Shown here: positions 6,404 through 8,687 of the stretch, piece by piece
Layout of the letters: each line of letters opens with the position of its first letter
Position numbering within the stretch: the first letter of the stretch is position 1
NCBI GenBank assembly: GCA_023424585.1
Contig: JAFADT010000557.1
Location: 1 to 8,687 of the forward strand
Source: Pseudomonadota bacterium
GTDB lineage: Bacteria; Myxococcota; Myxococcia; Myxococcales; Myxococcaceae
Length of the DNA: 8,687 nucleotides
Reading direction: 5' to 3'
The notes under the pieces: generated by a model
Told to the model about the DNA's origin: nothing
The model's database searches: none
What the model saw: the letters and a program-made list of their open reading frames with translations, nothing else
Translations under genes and position numbers: made by a program

Positions 6404-7327
6404 ATGGCGGCGAAGCGGCGCAGCGCGAGGACGACACGGGCCGTACCCTCGACGAGCTGGACGTTTCGCGGAGACGTCCAGGTGGCGAACGGGCCTCCTG
6501 GCGCGGCGGCCTCCCTCGAATCGCTCGCGAGCCGTTTCGTGCTGGATGCCCGTGGGCGGTTGAAAGCCGCGGTCGCGCGGCCGGCGAACGCGATAGGGCT
6601 CAGCATGACGAGTGGTGGGGCCGAGAGCGAGCCCCACGAGCACCGCGAATCACAGCTCCTGTACCTGGTGCGCGGAGAGATGATCTGCGAAGGGTCAAAC
6701 GCCCTGTGGATCGTGCCGCCCCAATCCGCGCTCTGGATCCCCGGGTCCGTGACGCATCGGATCCGCGCGCGTGCGCCGCTCGAAGGCTACAGCGTCTTCG
6801 TCGAGCCTGGCGCTGCGCCGAACCTCCCGAAGGAGTGCTGCGCGGTGTCGGTGACGCCGCTCTTCCGCGAGCTCCTGCTGCGGCTGGCGACGCGGCCCGC
6901 GCCCTATAAGCTCAAGGGGCCGGATGCGCGCCTGGTGAGCGTGCTCCTCGACGAGCTCGCGACGGTCTCCATCGAGAAGCACCGTCTGCCGATGCCGAAC
7001 GATCCCCGGCTCCGGCGCCTGGTGGACGCGATGACCGCCGAGCCGGCGATAGGCGTGACGACGCAGGCGTGGGCGAAGCGGATCGGCGTCAGCGAGCGGA
7101 CCTTGAACCGGGTCCTGGTCGAGGAGACGGGCTTGAGCTTCGGCCGCTGGCGTCAGCAGCTCCACATCATCCTCGCCATCCAGAAGCTCTCCCGGGGCGC
7201 GTCGGTGCAGAACGTGGCGCTGGACCTCGGCTATGAGAGCGCGAGCAGCTTCGTGACCATGTTTCGCAAGGCGCTCGGAGCCTCACCCGCGCGGTACATG
7301 GCTCGCCGGCTGACCACGCAGGCTTGA
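6404..7327 (+). CDS. AraC-family transcriptional regulator with N-terminal cupin
   Basis: A 307-aa protein from the ATG at 6404; an in-frame TTG at 6368 would give 319 aa, and a stop at 6344-6346 closes the frame further back. Neither start has a good ribosome-binding site. Seen: a cupin ligand-binding domain (about 60-140) with EPHEHRESQLLYLVRGEM, VPPQSALWIPGSVTHRI and YSVFVEP; then a C-terminal pair of helix-turn-helices, TQAWAKRIGVSERTLNRVLVEE (about 220-241) and QNVALDLGYESASSFVTMFRKALGASPARY (269-298), the second matching the AraC signature. The layout corresponds to the roughly 260-aa cupin-AraC group (YeaM/NimR-like), but here with about 50-60 extra residues at the N-terminus. Such proteins often act on a divergent neighbour, here the methyltransferase. 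Confidence 0.9.
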   Translation: MAAKRRSARTTRAVPSTSWTFRGDVQVANGPPGAAASLESLASRFVLDARGRLKAAVARPANAIGLSMTSGGAESEPHEHRESQLLYLVRGEMICEGSNALWIVPPQSALWIPGSVTHRIRARAPLEGYSVFVEPGAAPNLPKECCAVSVTPLFRELLLRLATRPAPYKLKGPDARLVSVLLDELATVSIEKHRLPMPNDPRLRRLVDAMTAEPAIGVTTQAWAKRIGVSERTLNRVLVEETGLSFGRWRQQLHIILAIQKLSRGASVQNVALDLGYESASSFVTMFRKALGASPARYMARRLTTQA

Positions 7328-7460
7328 GCGTCGGCGGTCCGGCCTGCCCGAAGGTGGCCCTCCCCGTGGGACCGCAGGGGTTGCCGTCCAGGCCGCCGAG
7401 CGTAGCGCCTGCGTCGCGATGCTCGGTGGGTGGCGTGGGCGAGCTGGATGCGCCTGCGAG

Positions 7461-8132
7461 TTAGAGCGCGGCCTCGATGCCCGTCAGGATGAGCTCGATG
7501 CCGGCGAGGAACTCGGCGAGGTCGTCGTGCCTGGCCAGCTGGGCCGCGATCTTCCGGAGGAACGGATACTCGTGGGCGTCGAGCGCCTTCCACCGGGCCG
7601 AGACCGCGTCGAGAAAGTCCGTGCGATTCACGGGCGGATCGAACATGCGGCCGTTCGCGGCGTTCTGGATGCTCACCCCGATGATGTAGCTCAGCAGCGT
7701 CGACGCCGCCGTGAACTGGGCGCCGCCTGAAACCCCCAGCGCCTGGACCTGGCGCCCGATGCGCTCGAAGAGCCGCAGCTGCGGGGACTCCCACGGAGCG
7801 CGAGAGAGCTGCGCGCCCACCCACGGATGCGCATCGATCGTCTCGAACACGCCGACGGCGATCTTGCGGAGCGCTTCCTTCGGTCTGGCGGAGGCGGTGA
7901 CCTCGGTCATCGCGCGGGCGACGACGGCGTCGGTGGCGGCGACGAGCAGCTCGTTCTTGTTCGCGATGTGCCAGTAGATGGCGCCGGGGCCCGTGGCCAG
8001 CCGCGTGGCCAGCGAGCGGAAGGTCAACCCGTCCTCTCCCTCCGTGTCGAGCAGCTCGATCGCCGCGTCGACGATCCGCTCGCGAGAGAGCGCATCCTCA
8101 CGTCGTTCCGACCCACGCCTTGCTGTGCCCAT
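7461..8132 (-). CDS. TetR-family transcriptional repressor
   Basis: A 223-aa protein with ATG at 8130-8132. The N-terminal DNA-binding domain is typical: SRERIVDAAIELLDTEGEDGLTFRSLATRLATGPGAIYWHIANKNELL (16-63), with the recognition helix at about 46-56 and the YWH-NK-ELL signature. Residues 80-223 are helical and would form the dimerisation and ligand pocket (e.g. HPWVGAQLSRAPWESPQL, TAASTLLSYIIGVSIQNAAN). It is divergent from a TetX-like monooxygenase, and two palindromes lie between the two starts, so it most likely represses both itself and the monooxygenase until a small molecule binds. The ligand is unknown. Its 3' end converges on the AraC gene across 133 bp without a clear terminator. 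Confidence 0.92.
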   Translation of the reverse strand: MGTARRGSERREDALSRERIVDAAIELLDTEGEDGLTFRSLATRLATGPGAIYWHIANKNELLVAATDAVVARAMTEVTASARPKEALRKIAVGVFETIDAHPWVGAQLSRAPWESPQLRLFERIGRQVQALGVSGGAQFTAASTLLSYIIGVSIQNAANGRMFDPPVNRTDFLDAVSARWKALDAHEYPFLRKIAAQLARHDDLAEFLAGIELILTGIEAAL

Positions 8133-8150
8133 GGCCCCATCTTGACAGGT

Positions 8151-8191
8151 CTGGAACGGCGTTCCAGTATGTTTTATGGAACGCCGTTCCA
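8151..8191. promoter_or_regulatory. Double palindromic TetR operator
   Basis: Two inverted repeats, CTGGAACGGCGTTCCAG (8151-8167) and TGGAACGCCGTTCCA (8177-8191), share the half-site TGGAACG with one central base, and lie 25 bp apart centre to centre around an AT-rich stretch (TATGTTTTAT). A TTGACA at 8142-8147 could be a -35 box for the monooxygenase, although the best -10 (TATGTT, 8168) is 20 bp away. A repressor bound here would cover promoters in both directions. Confidence 0.85.
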
Positions 8192-8242
8192 GAGGCCGCC
8201 AGCAGAGGGCTTCGAGCGGTCTCCACCCTGAAAGGAAGCACG

Positions 8243-8687
8243 ATGACTCCCGTTGCGATCATTGGGGCCGGCCTCGGTGGGCTGACGCTCGCCCGCGTCC
8301 TGCACGTCCACGGCATCGCCGCCGCCGTCTACGAGGCCGAGGCGTCCGTGGATGCGCGGACGCAGGGCGGAATGCTCGACATCCATGAGTACAACGGGCA
8401 GCTCGCGCTGAAGGCGGCCGGGCTGTCCGACGCGTTCCGCCGCATCATCCATGAGGGCGGCGAGGCGACGCGGGTGCTCGACCCGCACGGCACGGTCCTG
8501 CTCGACCAGCCCGACGACGGCAGCGGCATCCGCCCCGAGGTGCGGCGCGGCGACCTGCGGCGCATCCTGCTCGACTCGCTGCCCGAAGGCGCGGTCCACT
8601 GGGGACGCAAGCTCACGGCCATCCGTCCGCTCGGTGGCGGGCAGCACGCGCTGACGTTCGCGGACGGCTCGACCGTGACGGCGGGCC
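8243..8687 (+). CDS. TetX-like FAD-dependent monooxygenase, 3' end outside window
   Basis: The first 148 codons are present. The ATG at 8243 has the strong ribosome-binding site AAAGGAAG (8231-8238). Seen: the Rossmann dinucleotide motif VAIIGAGLGGLTLARVL (4-20) with the acidic end of strand 2 in AVYEAEA; then QGGMLDIHEYNGQLALKAAGL, which corresponds closely to GGTLDLHKDSGQEAMKRAGL of the tetracycline-inactivating TetX as I remember it; and VRRGDLRRILLDSL, the R-x-DLR-x-ILL FAD-binding element of class A flavin monooxygenases. The expected reaction is NADPH- and O2-dependent hydroxylation of an aromatic or polyketide-like substrate. Tetracycline degradation cannot be claimed, because the substrate-contacting half is outside the window. 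Control by the divergent TetR protein is likely. Confidence 0.9.
   Translation, partial: MTPVAIIGAGLGGLTLARVLHVHGIAAAVYEAEASVDARTQGGMLDIHEYNGQLALKAAGLSDAFRRIIHEGGEATRVLDPHGTVLLDQPDDGSGIRPEVRRGDLRRILLDSLPEGAVHWGRKLTAIRPLGGGQHALTFADGSTVTAG

Noticed and set aside
7328..7460. Possible hairpin GCGGTCC ... GGACCGC between the convergent AraC and TetR genes.
   Set aside because: Only 7 bp of stem around a 28-nt loop, no T-tract; not strong enough to call a terminator.

Overview
The window looks like chromosomal DNA from a GC-rich myxobacterium (Myxococcus/Corallococcus-like). This is inferred from very high GC with strongly G/C-biased third codon positions, probable sigma-54 promoters with distant tandem upstream sites, and the style of the hypothetical proteins. 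No rRNA, tRNA, IS element, integrase or CRISPR array is visible.

Layout. (1) 1-1788 (+): the 3' part of a membrane-embedded M48-family zinc metalloprotease whose start lies before the window. (2) 1811-2701 (-): a convergent gene for an N-terminal SUKH (SMI1/KNR4)-like domain fused to a C-terminal beta-type 'VDG-PL-GT' repeat. A GC-rich hairpin separates genes 1 and 2. (3) 2750-5448 (+): two consecutive unrecognised genes, 379 aa and 402 aa. Each has its own probable sigma-54 (-24/-12) promoter, and each promoter is preceded by two palindromic upstream sites exactly 21 bp apart, about 100-140 bp before the predicted transcription start. Both proteins begin with a short basic leader carrying SSPSL, continue with a low-complexity linker (a nine-fold Gln/Pro heptad in the first, a Thr/Pro/Ala/Lys stretch in the second) and end in Gly/Ala-rich regions. 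Neither has a Sec signal peptide. This pair is the most unusual content of the window. (4) 5549-6265 (-): a class I SAM-dependent O-methyltransferase-like protein, divergent from (5) 6404-7327 (+), an AraC-family regulator with an N-terminal cupin. (6) 7461-8132 (-): a TetR-family regulator, divergent from (7) 8243-8687 (+), the N-terminal part of a TetX-like FAD-dependent monooxygenase cut by the window end. Two near-identical palindromes between (6) and (7) are very probably the TetR operator.

How the parts may work together. Genes 3a and 3b look like one co-regulated unit under a sigma-54 activator encoded elsewhere; their product role is unknown. The TetR/monooxygenase pair looks like a classic ligand-induced oxidation (detoxification or antibiotic-inactivation) switch. 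The AraC regulator may control the divergent methyltransferase. There is no gene-free stretch over 300 bases; the longest gaps are 2702-2906 (regulatory sites), 4047-4239 (regulatory sites), 6266-6403 (divergent promoter region) and 7328-7460 (between two convergent ends, where I saw no convincing element).
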